From NCBI GenBank assembly GCA_027068485.1, contig JAMOSB010000007.1, positions 1 through 64,000 of the forward strand: DNA of 64,000 bases, read 5' to 3'. The position numbers and the translations under genes were made by a program. How positions within the stretch are numbered: position 1 is the first letter of the stretch; each line of letters starts with the position of its first letter. The notes beneath the pieces were generated by a model. That model saw only the letters and a program-made list of their open reading frames with translations. It had not been told where the DNA came from and made no database searches. This stretch comes from Sulfurovum sp. (GTDB lineage Bacteria > Campylobacterota > Campylobacteria > Campylobacterales > Sulfurovaceae). Shown one piece after another: positions 20,731-30,900 of the stretch.

Positions 20731-23043
20731 GTGAGTCTCTACTTCTTCCTCTCTATTGTTTTCTTGCTCCTATCACTCGCTACCGCACGCTATAAAACCA
20801 AACATCTCATCTATGTCCTGCTCAACACGCTGAGTATCTTTTGCTATCTGCTCATCACGGTACTCTACTTTAGTGCGGACTACTTTACCAATGAGGGGAT
20901 CAATGACGCGGTACTCTATACGGTGGAGTATGGATTGGGTGGGGCGGGGTTTGGGGAGTATACCCTCTTGCTGTTCTTCTCGTTTTTCTTCTTTGTGGTG
21001 GTGTTTGCTCTCTCCTATCTCTACTTTCGGATTATCCACAACAGTATCATCCCCAAGCCTAAGCGACTCAAAGGCTTTCTTCACAATAGCTTCTTGGTAC
21101 TAGCGTTTATCGCTCATCCCTTTACTATCGACTTCTATGCCATCTATCAAGCACACAACCCTTCTAGCTCAGATGACTTTGGGGCATACTATGGGCGTGT
21201 AGAGCCTACCACCCTTACACCGCCTGAATCTCCGATGAGTGTGGTCTATATCTATGCGGAGAGTCTAGAGCAGACCTACTTTGACCCGACACTCTTCCCG
21301 CATCTCGTAGAGAACCTCTCCCAGCTCAAAGCCACAGGGCGTGTATTTAGCAATATCCAACAGCTCCCGAGTACAGGATGGACGATTGCGGGGATGAGTG
21401 CGACACAGTGTGGTCTACCTCTCTTTACCAACTCAGGAGGCAACTCTATGGGCAATGCGGAGGCGTTTTTGAGTGGGGCGGTCTGCTTAGGGGATCTCTT
21501 GAAGGGGGTGGGGTATGGATTGGTCTTTATGCAGGGGTCATCGACCTACTTCTCAGGGATTCATCAGCTCTATAAGACCCATGGATTTGATGAGATTGTA
21601 GGGCGGGAGGAGCTACTTCCTCAGCTTCACGATACGACCTATCTCAATGGGTGGGGACTCTATGATGATACACTCTTGGATCTCGCCTATGAGAAGTTTG
21701 TCACCCTCTCACAATCGGCTAAACCGTTTGGGCTTTTCCTCGCAACGATGGATACCCACCACCCTAGAGGACACCTCTCTCATAGCTGTGAGGATAGACG
21801 CTATCAGTCAGGAGAGAATAGTATCCTCAATGCGGTACACTGTAGTGACTATCTGCTCTCACGCTTTATTGAGAAGATCCAGAACTCTCCCTATGGTAAG
21901 CGTACGATTATCGTCCTCACCTCCGATCACCTCGCGATGCGTAATACCGCCACCCCACTCCTCCAAAAAGCCAAGGAGCGACGCGATCTCTTTGTAATCC
22001 TTGACCCACGCGACACCCACCCCCTCACCATCGACCAAAATGCCAGTATGCTAGATGTCCCCTCGACACTTCTACACACTTTGGGGATTGCGGCTAGTGT
22101 GGGATTGGGGCGTGATCTTCTCTTGGATCGCTCTTTGAGTGAACGCTTTACCAACTTCCCCCAAAAGCTCTTGAGTTGGCGGGAGGATATCCTTGGGTTG
22201 TGGGAGTTTCCTCATCTGCTAGAGCAGTACCGTATTGATCCCAAGAGACAAACCCTCTCCATCGGTCACACCACCTACCACTACCCACTCCTCCTGCGTA
22301 TCGGAGCCAATCGAGCCATTCGCCCGATATTTGAGAGCTTTTCTACCAAAAAGCTCATCGAGTATCTTGAGGGACTTCTCCCCTCTGAGAAGTTTATCTG
22401 GGTCGATCGCTGTAGACGGATTAATCAGATCTTTGGTCATGAGAACTCAGAGAGATTTTGTATCGCACAAGGTGATCTAATGGGTCGTATGGAGGTGAGG
22501 GGTGTGGGGCGTGAGCCGATGGTAGTAGAGAGTGGTGATCTGTTGGCCCTTCATTCTACTGAGCCTAGTGCGTATGAGCAGAGACTCCAACACCTCAGAG
22601 AGATCAACTGTCAACCCAAGCAAGGGGAGCTAACCCTCTCTAGTGTGAGTCGCCCAACACTAGAGGATATCTCAGGTGGGATACGCTTCTTTAATGAGCA
22701 TCTCTACCTCTCCCGTGGACTCAATCTCCTCACCCGTAATGCACAAGGCTCCTACCATATTGCCTACTTCGATACCTATGCGAGTGAGACGGCTACAGAG
22801 GAGTTTTTGGTCGCGATAGAGGCACTCATCGCACAGAAGAAGTTCTGGGCTGTAGTAGCCTATGACGCACTCAACAACACCCACCCACACTACCAAGAGC
22901 GGTTACGCTCCCTAGGATTTACTCTCCTCCCCACCCTCAACTTTCGCGTCGCCTATGTCGCCTACGCTAAAGGAGAGCATATGATAGAGTCAAGCCACCC
23001 TGAGCGTATCTGTAAGCGGGTGGTGATGGAGAACTTAAAATAG
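20731..23043 (+). CDS. LTA synthase-like sulfatase (membrane phosphoglycerol/phosphoethanolamine transferase type) with extra C-terminal domain
   Basis: N-terminal TM helices; VVYIYAESLEQTYFD, STGWTIAGMSATQCGLPL, TMDTHHPRG, LTSDHLAM; 770 aa; C-terminal region resembles ILEI/FAM3. Confidence 0.85.
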   Translation: MSLYFFLSIVFLLLSLATARYKTKHLIYVLLNTLSIFCYLLITVLYFSADYFTNEGINDAVLYTVEYGLGGAGFGEYTLLLFFSFFFFVVVFALSYLYFRIIHNSIIPKPKRLKGFLHNSFLVLAFIAHPFTIDFYAIYQAHNPSSSDDFGAYYGRVEPTTLTPPESPMSVVYIYAESLEQTYFDPTLFPHLVENLSQLKATGRVFSNIQQLPSTGWTIAGMSATQCGLPLFTNSGGNSMGNAEAFLSGAVCLGDLLKGVGYGLVFMQGSSTYFSGIHQLYKTHGFDEIVGREELLPQLHDTTYLNGWGLYDDTLLDLAYEKFVTLSQSAKPFGLFLATMDTHHPRGHLSHSCEDRRYQSGENSILNAVHCSDYLLSRFIEKIQNSPYGKRTIIVLTSDHLAMRNTATPLLQKAKERRDLFVILDPRDTHPLTIDQNASMLDVPSTLLHTLGIAASVGLGRDLLLDRSLSERFTNFPQKLLSWREDILGLWEFPHLLEQYRIDPKRQTLSIGHTTYHYPLLLRIGANRAIRPIFESFSTKKLIEYLEGLLPSEKFIWVDRCRRINQIFGHENSERFCIAQGDLMGRMEVRGVGREPMVVESGDLLALHSTEPSAYEQRLQHLREINCQPKQGELTLSSVSRPTLEDISGGIRFFNEHLYLSRGLNLLTRNAQGSYHIAYFDTYASETATEEFLVAIEALIAQKKFWAVVAYDALNNTHPHYQERLRSLGFTLLPTLNFRVAYVAYAKGEHMIESSHPERICKRVVMENLK

Positions 23044-23061
23044 TTAGACTATAATCCCTCT

Positions 23062-23328
23062 ATGATTATTACAATAGAAGATAAAAGTTTTGATACGAAG
23101 CAGATTACACAGCTCTACCCTGCGGTGGTGGTGAAGACGGGGTGTGGAGAGGAGACGACACAGATGAGCTTGGAGTGGTTGGAGCAGGAGGGAGAGGGGA
23201 AGGTTGAGGTAGTTGGCTTTGCTCTCTTTGTGTATCTAGGAGAGGAGCGTCACCGTTTTCTCTATGCGTGTCGTGAGCAGATGGATTCTGTCATCGGAGG
23301 GATCGCACGGAGACTACAAGGCAGGTGA
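23062..23328 (+). CDS. Conserved hypothetical protein (88 aa)
   Basis: ORF with upstream TATAAT-like box (agacTATAATccc); no recognised domain. Confidence 0.5.
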   Translation: MIITIEDKSFDTKQITQLYPAVVVKTGCGEETTQMSLEWLEQEGEGKVEVVGFALFVYLGEERHRFLYACREQMDSVIGGIARRLQGR

Positions 23329-23389
23329 GTGTGATTGTCTGGATTTCTTGGGGTTTAAGTTAGATTACCCTATGATTGCCTTTTAATTT

Positions 23390-24040
23390 ATGGGAGTCTT
23401 TATGAGTACATTTCAACTTTTACTTTTTATTATTGCGGGGAGTATCTTTTATCTCTTCTTTCGACAGCTTTTCTCTGGCAATCACCCCAAGCGTGGGGTT
23501 GATTTTGAAGCGAAGCGTGCCAATGAGCAGATAGGGGGAGTCAATCGTCCAGATAAGACCTTCTCTCATCCTACACATGAACCCTCTCGTCTTGAACAGC
23601 TTCTAGGGATGGCAGAGCAAGCGATTGAGAAAGGGGATCTTCTCGAAGCCAAAAAAGCTCTTCAGAGTGCGTTGATACTCGATGAGACACACTATGAGGT
23701 ACTCCAAAAGAGTGGCTATGTCTTTATGCAGATTGAGGAGTATGAGCGGGCTAAGGGGTATTTTGAGCAGTGTTTGGAGCAGGATGAGACAGATGATACC
23801 ACACATGCGTGGCTGGCGAGTACACTCCATCAGCTAGGAGAGGATGAAGCATCGATTCAGCACTATGAGCGGGCGATAGCACTTGATGAGAGCTATGCTC
23901 CCTACCACTTCAACTACGCCAATACACTCAATACTCTCAACCGTACCCAAGAGGCGTTGGCACACTACAAAAAAGCCTATGCCTTAGATAGTAGCCTTGT
24001 AGAGGCTCAAGAGATGATAGCAAAACTTTCGGAGGTCTAG
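23390..24040 (+). CDS. Membrane-anchored TPR protein
   Basis: N-terminal TM, then repeats AIEKGDLLEAKKAL…YERAKGYFEQCLE…IQHYERAIALDESYAPYHFNYAN; likely start at M5 (23402). Confidence 0.8.
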   Translation: MGVFMSTFQLLLFIIAGSIFYLFFRQLFSGNHPKRGVDFEAKRANEQIGGVNRPDKTFSHPTHEPSRLEQLLGMAEQAIEKGDLLEAKKALQSALILDETHYEVLQKSGYVFMQIEEYERAKGYFEQCLEQDETDDTTHAWLASTLHQLGEDEASIQHYERAIALDESYAPYHFNYANTLNTLNRTQEALAHYKKAYALDSSLVEAQEMIAKLSEV

Positions 24041-24265
24041 ATGGGGAGTGTATGTTTTGTGAGTCAGGTAGCCACCAAAGAGCTACTGCTTCGGGTGAGT
24101 CGTGTCTGTGGTGAGTGCTATGAGAGCTTTAAGGAGGGGGAGGTTATCCACTATGATATGCAGAGTTATCGCTACCTCTGTCAGGGGTGTCAAGAGAAGT
24201 TATGTGAGAAGATGAATGCGTTATGTGAAGTAGAAGAGGAGGTGGGAGAGGGACTCTTTCGATAG
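24041..24265 (+). CDS. Small Cys-containing hypothetical protein
   Basis: Abuts the TPR gene; CGEC…CQGC pattern suggests a zinc-knuckle-like fold. Confidence 0.5.
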   Translation: MGSVCFVSQVATKELLLRVSRVCGECYESFKEGEVIHYDMQSYRYLCQGCQEKLCEKMNALCEVEEEVGEGLFR

Positions 24266-24285
24266 TCACTCTGCTTGTTTTGGGC

Positions 24286-24951
24286 TTAGCCCTCTTTTGT
24301 TTGGCTCTTTTCTGGAGTCTCTTTGGTGGGTTGTGGCTTTGGCTTGGGTGCTTCATAGGTCGACATACTTCCGACCATTCTTCCCCCCTCAGCGGTCTTG
24401 ATCTTCTTGACCATGATCTCACCCTCAACCGATCCTTTACTTCCGATATCGAGTAGCTCTGTTGCGATAATCTTACCTTCAATGGCACCATGTACCGTGA
24501 TAGTAGGGGCTTGGATCTTATCGGCTTTGATTTTGGCATTCTCTAGGACTTCGATACGACTCCCACCCATGATAATCCCCTCAATCTGTCCATCTAGTAC
24601 GAGGTGTTTGGCATGTATCTCTTTGGAGAGTTTACCTGTCTGCATCACCTCTAGCTCATCACACTGGATACTCCCTTGAAGCTCTCCATTGATGATGGCA
24701 TTTTTGGCTTTGACCTCACCGACGACGAGTCCACTCTTGCCGATGACAAGGGTGTTGCTCACGGTGATATCACCGATGATTTTACCATCGACATGGAGGG
24801 TGTCACTCCCTTGGAGATTTCCTGTGATCTCCATACAGGCTGTGATGATGGTCGCAGAGTTGATCTTCTTGGAGGTGGGTGCTACACTTGTTGTCTGTTT
24901 AGGTTTGGGGGTGCTACTACTACTTTTTTTATCGTTACCAAAAAATGCCAT
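24286..24951 (-). CDS. Bactofilin / polymer-forming cytoskeletal protein (CcmA-like)
   Basis: Beta-helical repeats GNLQGSDTLHVDGKIIGDI…; next to M23 peptidase. Confidence 0.9.
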   Translation of the reverse strand: MAFFGNDKKSSSSTPKPKQTTSVAPTSKKINSATIITACMEITGNLQGSDTLHVDGKIIGDITVSNTLVIGKSGLVVGEVKAKNAIINGELQGSIQCDELEVMQTGKLSKEIHAKHLVLDGQIEGIIMGGSRIEVLENAKIKADKIQAPTITVHGAIEGKIIATELLDIGSKGSVEGEIMVKKIKTAEGGRMVGSMSTYEAPKPKPQPTKETPEKSQTKEG

Positions 24952-24961
24952 AGGATGTCCT

Positions 24962-25939
24962 TTATTTTGTGGAGAGTTTAATCAACTTCTGTGTCTGCTC
25001 AAGGATACTTTGCCAGTTGACTTTGGTAATTTTATCAGAGATGTAATTAATGTTGTCTAAATCCCAAAACATGAACGGCTTAGGGTCAAGCCACTTCCCA
25101 AGGTAGCGTACCTCATAGTGTAGGTGCGGGCCTGTACTGCGTCCTGTATTACCCACATAGGCGATGATATCCCCCTTGGAGACATACTCCCCTTGTTTGA
25201 CAGCATAACGGCTAAGGTGACCATAGGCTGTCTGAAACCCATAGGAGTGAGTCAAGAGCAAGAAGTTGCCATAGTGTCCTTTGACATTGGCAAAGGCGAC
25301 CACCCCACTCGCAGGGGCGTGGATGGGCGTACCTGATCTAGCAGGGAGGTCGAGTCCTGCGTGAAAGGATTTGTGCTTGGTGACAGGGTGGGTACGGTAG
25401 CCAAACTTACTAGAGATGCGTCGGTAGCGAAGGGGTTTGCCGTTGGGGATACTATTGAGGAGGAGGGTCTTTTGGATTGCACTAATCTGCTCTTGCTGTA
25501 CCATCTTGCGTAGGCTCTGTTCGGTGAGGTTGCGTTCTCGCTCTAGGCGTGCATGGAAGCTGGCATTGAGGTCAGGTCCGATTCCGATCATCTCTTCGAC
25601 CTCTTGGAGCTGTTCATTGAGGGAGAGGAGTTTGTCACTACTCTCCTTGATGAGGGAGACCAAGGCACTGTTTTGGTTATTGAGGAGTTGGTTTTTGGCT
25701 CGGTAGTTCTCACTAAGCTCTTTGAGCTTGATGACACTGTTTTTGTGCTGTTGGGTCTCGACTTTGAGGGTCTGGAGACGGGTGTTGAGGGTGTAGATAT
25801 AGAGGTAAGTACCTATCCCAATGAGGATAAAGAAGAGGATAACAAAGAGGATGACCTTCTTGATAATCTCATGCACGGCGTACTGCTTTGAGCTGTGAAT
25901 GTCACTAATGGTAATGATGAGCTGATTTTTGATATCCAT
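24962..25939 (-). CDS. M23 family metallopeptidase (Csd1-like)
   Basis: N-terminal TM, coiled coil, M23 motifs HAGLDLPARSGTPIHAPASGVV…GRSTGPHLHYEVRY. Confidence 0.9.
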   Translation of the reverse strand: MDIKNQLIITISDIHSSKQYAVHEIIKKVILFVILFFILIGIGTYLYIYTLNTRLQTLKVETQQHKNSVIKLKELSENYRAKNQLLNNQNSALVSLIKESSDKLLSLNEQLQEVEEMIGIGPDLNASFHARLERERNLTEQSLRKMVQQEQISAIQKTLLLNSIPNGKPLRYRRISSKFGYRTHPVTKHKSFHAGLDLPARSGTPIHAPASGVVAFANVKGHYGNFLLLTHSYGFQTAYGHLSRYAVKQGEYVSKGDIIAYVGNTGRSTGPHLHYEVRYLGKWLDPKPFMFWDLDNINYISDKITKVNWQSILEQTQKLIKLSTK

Positions 25940-26884
25940 TTAGACTCCTTGGATAATATAGTCGATGGCGTTACGGTAGCTTAGGGCATTAAGCTCCTCT
26001 CCTTGGTAGGCGATATCAAAGGCGGTACCGTGGTCGACAGAGGTACGGACGATAGGGAGATTAAGTGAGATATTGATCCCCTCATCAAAGTAGAGTGCTT
26101 TGAGGGGGGCAAGCCCTTGGTCATGATACATCGCGATAAAGTGCTGATAGCGTTGGCGGATATGTGGGGTAAAGGCGACATCAGGGACAAGAGGAGGGGT
26201 AAAGAGAGGAGTATGGGTCACCTCAAACTCCTCTTGGCTCTGGAGTATCTGAGTGGCTTGGGTGATGGCTTGGGAGATGATACGCTCCTCCTCTCCCAAG
26301 ACTCCCCCATCGCCTGCATGGGGATTGAGTCCGAGGATAGCAACGGTTTTTTGGGGCTTGGCAGTCTGATAGAAGTCAACCAAAAATCTGGTGAGTTTGC
26401 TCAGCTCTATCTGCTGGGCTACGGCATGGAGGGGGATATGCTCTGTGAAGAGTGCTACATACATCGCCTCACACCCAAGCATCATAATCGCCTCCGCATC
26501 AAAAAAGTCCCGCAGGGCATCAGTATGCCCTTTGTAAGTCACACCTGCTAACTCCCATGCTTTTTTGTGGATAGGGAGTGTCATAATCGCATCGACACTC
26601 TGAGTGCGTGCAAGCTCCACGGCTTTGGTGAAGGAGGCGTAGGCGTAGGCACCACTCTGAGGGGAGATAATACCCGCTTCGATGGTGAAGTAGGGGGCAA
26701 ACTCTTTGACCGTCTGCATCCCTTGAGGGAGGGGGAGGTCGAGCTTCTGGGCAGCCTGCTCCAACATCGCCCGATCGATACAGTAGAGAGGATCGACGCG
26801 TTGGGCAATGGTGTGGTGGTTTTCGATCGCTAGCTGTATCCCGATACCGTTGAGATCCCCAACACTAATGGCTACGCGTCTCAT
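25940..26884 (-). CDS. pdxA: 4-hydroxythreonine-4-phosphate dehydrogenase
   Basis: AISVGDLNGIGIQLA…GHTDALRDFF…GLNPHAGDGGVLGEEE…MYHDQGLAPLK. Confidence 0.95.
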   Translation of the reverse strand: MRRVAISVGDLNGIGIQLAIENHHTIAQRVDPLYCIDRAMLEQAAQKLDLPLPQGMQTVKEFAPYFTIEAGIISPQSGAYAYASFTKAVELARTQSVDAIMTLPIHKKAWELAGVTYKGHTDALRDFFDAEAIMMLGCEAMYVALFTEHIPLHAVAQQIELSKLTRFLVDFYQTAKPQKTVAILGLNPHAGDGGVLGEEERIISQAITQATQILQSQEEFEVTHTPLFTPPLVPDVAFTPHIRQRYQHFIAMYHDQGLAPLKALYFDEGINISLNLPIVRTSVDHGTAFDIAYQGEELNALSYRNAIDYIIQGV

Positions 26885-27663
26885 CGAATCAATACTGCTT
26901 TGAAGTCGTGAATCGCCTGCTCTAGCCCTGTATAGATCGAGCGAGCGATGATGCTCTGTCCGATATTGAGCTCCTCAATCGCCTCTATCGCTACGATGGC
27001 AGGGAGGTTGTGGGTGGTGAGTCCATGCCCCGCAGCCACACGCAGACCGAGGACTTTGGCGTGGGTTGCTTGGGTGGTGAGGGTGGCTATCTCTTCGTGG
27101 AGTTGAGCCTTGAGGGTAGCTCTGGGGAGTGCTAGCTTAGGGATGCTATGGTGGGTCTTGGCGAGGTTGCCATAGAGCATCGCGTAGAGGTTGGCATAGC
27201 GTCCTGTATGAAGCTCTATCCACTCGACCCCAAGAGCCTTGGAGGCTTCGATCGCTTCCGCAGTAGGATCGATAAAGAGTGAGACCTCTATCTCATGGGC
27301 TTGGAGCTGTTGGATGGCGTGGGTGAGTCTAGGCTGAGAGCCTGTGACCGCAAGCCCCCCCTCAGTCGTGACCTCTTGGCGTTTCTCTGGGACGAGGGTG
27401 ACACGGTGAGGTTGTAGCTCACACGCAATAGCGATCATCTCCTCCGCGGTAGCACACTCAAGGTTGACAGGCAAGGCAGAGAGTCGGATAATATCACGGG
27501 CATCACTATCGTGGATATGTCGTCTATCCTCTCGTAAGTGAATAGTAATCTGATCCGCTCCTGCGCGTTTACAGATGCTTAACGCATCCAATGGATCAGG
27601 ATCAGCCACTCTGCGTGCCTCCCGTAGTACTGCGATATGGTCTATATTGACACCCAATAACAT
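26881..27663 (-). CDS. pdxJ: Pyridoxine 5'-phosphate synthase
   Basis: MLLGVNIDHIAVLREARRVADPDPL…HLREDRRHI…VAAGHGL; MLLGVN start preferred. Confidence 0.95.
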   Translation of the reverse strand: MLLGVNIDHIAVLREARRVADPDPLDALSICKRAGADQITIHLREDRRHIHDSDARDIIRLSALPVNLECATAEEMIAIACELQPHRVTLVPEKRQEVTTEGGLAVTGSQPRLTHAIQQLQAHEIEVSLFIDPTAEAIEASKALGVEWIELHTGRYANLYAMLYGNLAKTHHSIPKLALPRATLKAQLHEEIATLTTQATHAKVLGLRVAAGHGLTTHNLPAIVAIEAIEELNIGQSIIARSIYTGLEQAIHDFKAVLIR

Positions 27664-27921
27664 AAGCTTACACTCCATTTGATTTTCTATTTATAGTGTG
27701 ATGATTATAGCAAAACTTTATAGTAAAAAGAGAAAGTATTTTTGAGGTTTTGAGAGAGTGTATGATGAAGTTGAATTAAACTTTATATGTTAAAAGAGTT
27801 TCCTCTTTTTTATACAGATAGTATCTATTTTTGATATACTCATAATCATATAAAAATTATTGGGAAAAGTTTGAATTATTTGTAAACTTTTCTAGCCCCT
27901 AAATTAAAATTTAAAAGGTAA

Positions 27922-29484
27922 GTGATTTTGAAGACCCTCCCTATAGGTATCCAAACATTTCAAAAAATAAGAGATAAAGAGAAAAATTATATCTATATTG
28001 ATAAGACTCAATTGGCTCTCAATCTTATAGAACATGCAAATTACTATTTTCTTTCACGCCCTCGTCGTTTTGGTAAGTCACTCTTTTTAGATATGCTCAA
28101 GGAGTTGTTTGAGGGGAATAGATCGTGTTTCTCTGGATTATATGCTGAGGATAATTGGAATTGGGAAGAGTCTTTTCCTGTAATTAAAATTAATTTTGCG
28201 ATAGGTGTTACAAAGAATAGCAAGGATTTCAATCAACTCACACTATCGATTTTGAAAGAGAATCAGGAGCGATTGGGAGTAGAGGCTATTGATGAAGTGG
28301 ATGCTAGAACCTATTTTTATAAATTGATTCAATTGGTTGCTAAGCAGTATAACAGACAAGTAGTAATACTAGTAGATGAGTATGATAAGCCAATGCTTGA
28401 TAATATTACGAATCAAAAAATGGCAAAAGATATTAGAGATGAGTTACGCAATATCTATGCAGTAATAAAAGGGAGTGATAAATACATTCGATTTGTATTC
28501 CTAACAGGGGTTAGTAAGTTTTCAAAAATCAATCTTTTCTCTGAACTTAATCATCTGTTGGATATCTCTTTGGATGAACGCTATGCAACCATTTGTGGAT
28601 ATACCCATGAAGATATTCAAAATCATTTCTCTCACTATTTAGAGGGGGTAGATTTAGAGAAGTTTAAAGCGTGGTATAACGGCTATAATTTTCTAGGAAT
28701 AGGTGTCTATAACCCTTTTGATGTTTTACTTTTTTGTGATAGTAGTAGTCGAAAATTTAAAAGTTATTGGTTTGAGACTGCTAACCCCTCTTTTTTGATT
28801 GAGATACTCAAAGAGAGAGATTTCTTTCTCCCTGATTTGGAAGCGATAAAAGTTGATGAGAGTGCAATGAGTAGTTTTGATATTGGTCAAATTGAGCTTG
28901 AGATACTACTGTTTCAGACAGGATACTTAACGATAAAAGAGGAAAAGACTATCTTCAATCATCGTTTTTATACACTGACTTACCCTAATCTTGAAGTTCG
29001 TTCAGCACTCAATAGTGCTATTTTTAAAAAATATCTCTCTAATAAACCGATAGATTCTCAACTGATATTTGATGCTATCAATAGTAAAGATATGAAGCAG
29101 TTTGAAAAAGCTATCTATCAACTTTTTGCGACACTACCCTATAACTCTTATACCAAGAATAATATGCAAAACTATGAAGGCTACTATGCGAATGTTATCT
29201 ATGCCTATTTAGCAGGTTTAGGGATTGGGTTTAGAGCAGAAGATGTAACAAATCATGGACGAATTGATTTAACTATCATGACACCTGATATGAGTCAAGT
29301 CTATATTATTGAGTTTAAAGTGGTAGAGCATAAAAAGCAAGATAGCAAAGCCCTAGAGCAGATTCAAAAGAAAGAGTATCATGAGAAATATCTTGGTAGG
29401 GCTAAAGAGATTACACTGATTGGTATAACATTTTCTAAAGAAGAGAGAAATATGACTCAGTTTGAATGGAAGAGCGTATGCTAA
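27922..29484 (+). CDS. AAA-ATPase_like / PD-(D/E)XK nuclease family protein (accessory)
   Basis: FLSRPRRFGKSLFLDMLKELFEG, VILVDEYDKPM, C-terminal GRIDLTIMTPDMSQVYIIEFKV; AT-rich versus flanks; GTG/TTG start. Confidence 0.88.
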   Translation: MILKTLPIGIQTFQKIRDKEKNYIYIDKTQLALNLIEHANYYFLSRPRRFGKSLFLDMLKELFEGNRSCFSGLYAEDNWNWEESFPVIKINFAIGVTKNSKDFNQLTLSILKENQERLGVEAIDEVDARTYFYKLIQLVAKQYNRQVVILVDEYDKPMLDNITNQKMAKDIRDELRNIYAVIKGSDKYIRFVFLTGVSKFSKINLFSELNHLLDISLDERYATICGYTHEDIQNHFSHYLEGVDLEKFKAWYNGYNFLGIGVYNPFDVLLFCDSSSRKFKSYWFETANPSFLIEILKERDFFLPDLEAIKVDESAMSSFDIGQIELEILLFQTGYLTIKEEKTIFNHRFYTLTYPNLEVRSALNSAIFKKYLSNKPIDSQLIFDAINSKDMKQFEKAIYQLFATLPYNSYTKNNMQNYEGYYANVIYAYLAGLGIGFRAEDVTNHGRIDLTIMTPDMSQVYIIEFKVVEHKKQDSKALEQIQKKEYHEKYLGRAKEITLIGITFSKEERNMTQFEWKSVC

Positions 29485-29561
29485 CACGCTACCTTCTTCA
29501 CACCAAATATCAAGCAATCTAAAGCTATAATTGAAGTGATATATATAAATAAGGATAGATA

Positions 29562-30821
29562 ATGCACGAACAGACATTGGCGATTCACGCGGGATATGAG
29601 AAGGATAGAGAGGGGACGATGGCGGTGCCTATCTATCAGACAACGGCGTATGAGTTTCGAGATACCAAGCACGCAGCAGATCTCTTTGAGCTGAAGGAGT
29701 TGGGCAATATCTATAGCCGTTTGATGAACCCCACCACTGATGTCTTTGAGAAGCGGTTTGCGGCACTTGAGGGGGGAGAGGCTGCGGTGGGGACAGCTTC
29801 GGGAATGGCAGCGATCTTCTATGCGATTGCCAATGTGGCAGAGGCAGGGGATAATATCCTCGTCGCCAAGCAGGTCTATGGGGGGACGACAACCCTCACG
29901 GGGCATACGATCAAACGCTTTGGGATTGAGACACGGTACTTTGATATCCATAACCCTAGTGAGATAGAGGAGCTAATCGATGAGCGAAGTAAGCTGATAC
30001 TCTTTGAGAGTATCACCAATCCTAGTATCGATGTGGCAGATTTTGATGCGATTGTGGCGATTGCGACGCGTCATGGTATCCTCACTTGTGTGGACAATAC
30101 AGTGGCTACACCGATATTATGTAAGCCGTTGGCTCTAGGGTGTGATTTGAGTCTCCACTCAGCAAGCAAGTATACGACAGGGCAGGGGTTGGCGATAGGG
30201 GGGATTATCGTCGAGCGTAAAAACCTTGTCGATGCGATCAAAGGGAATGTACGCTATGCCCACTTCAATGAACCTGATGAGAGTTATCATGGACTCATCT
30301 ACTCAGAGCTAGCGTTACCGCTCTTTACTCTGCGGGTACGCTTGTCACTCTTGCGTGATCTAGGTGCCTCTCCTAGCCCCTTCAACTCATGGCTCTATAT
30401 CCAAGGGCTAGAGACCCTGCCTCTGCGTATGCGACAGCATTCGAGTTCTGCGTTGGCGATTGCGAAGTTTTTGGAGTCACACCCCAAGGTCAAAAAGGTC
30501 AACTACCCAGGGCTAGAGTCCGATAGCAACTACGCACTAGGGCAGAAGTATTTCCATGGGGGACACAGTGGACTCCTCTCCTTTGAGGTCGCCGATAAAC
30601 AGACCGCCCAACGCATCGCTGATAGTACAGAGATCTTTGCTCTAGTGGTCAATATCGGAGATAGCAAGTCGATCATCACTCACCCCGCAAGTACCACCCA
30701 TCAACAGCTCTCAGCCCAAGAGCTAATCGATGCGGGGGTACCTGGTGGATTGGTGCGGTTGAGTGTGGGGATTGAGGATACTCAAGATCTCATCGAGGAT
30801 TTGCGAAACGCACTAGGGTGA
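29562..30821 (+). CDS. metY: O-acetylhomoserine sulfhydrylase / aminocarboxypropyltransferase
   Basis: YEKDREGTMAVPIYQTTAYEF…LHSASKYTTGQGLAIGG. Confidence 0.92.
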   Translation: MHEQTLAIHAGYEKDREGTMAVPIYQTTAYEFRDTKHAADLFELKELGNIYSRLMNPTTDVFEKRFAALEGGEAAVGTASGMAAIFYAIANVAEAGDNILVAKQVYGGTTTLTGHTIKRFGIETRYFDIHNPSEIEELIDERSKLILFESITNPSIDVADFDAIVAIATRHGILTCVDNTVATPILCKPLALGCDLSLHSASKYTTGQGLAIGGIIVERKNLVDAIKGNVRYAHFNEPDESYHGLIYSELALPLFTLRVRLSLLRDLGASPSPFNSWLYIQGLETLPLRMRQHSSSALAIAKFLESHPKVKKVNYPGLESDSNYALGQKYFHGGHSGLLSFEVADKQTAQRIADSTEIFALVVNIGDSKSIITHPASTTHQQLSAQELIDAGVPGGLVRLSVGIEDTQDLIEDLRNALG

Positions 30822-30900
30822 TTAGGGGTATACGCTACAAAGTACAAGCCCAAATACGATAAAATACTGAAAAATATCCTAAGCCCAAAAAAAGTAATCT

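Noticed and set aside
27679-27921. Regulatory RNA or attachment site in the AT-rich gap before the AAA-ATPase_like gene
   Set aside because: AT-rich with no clear stable fold, terminal repeat or tRNA fragment visible by eye.
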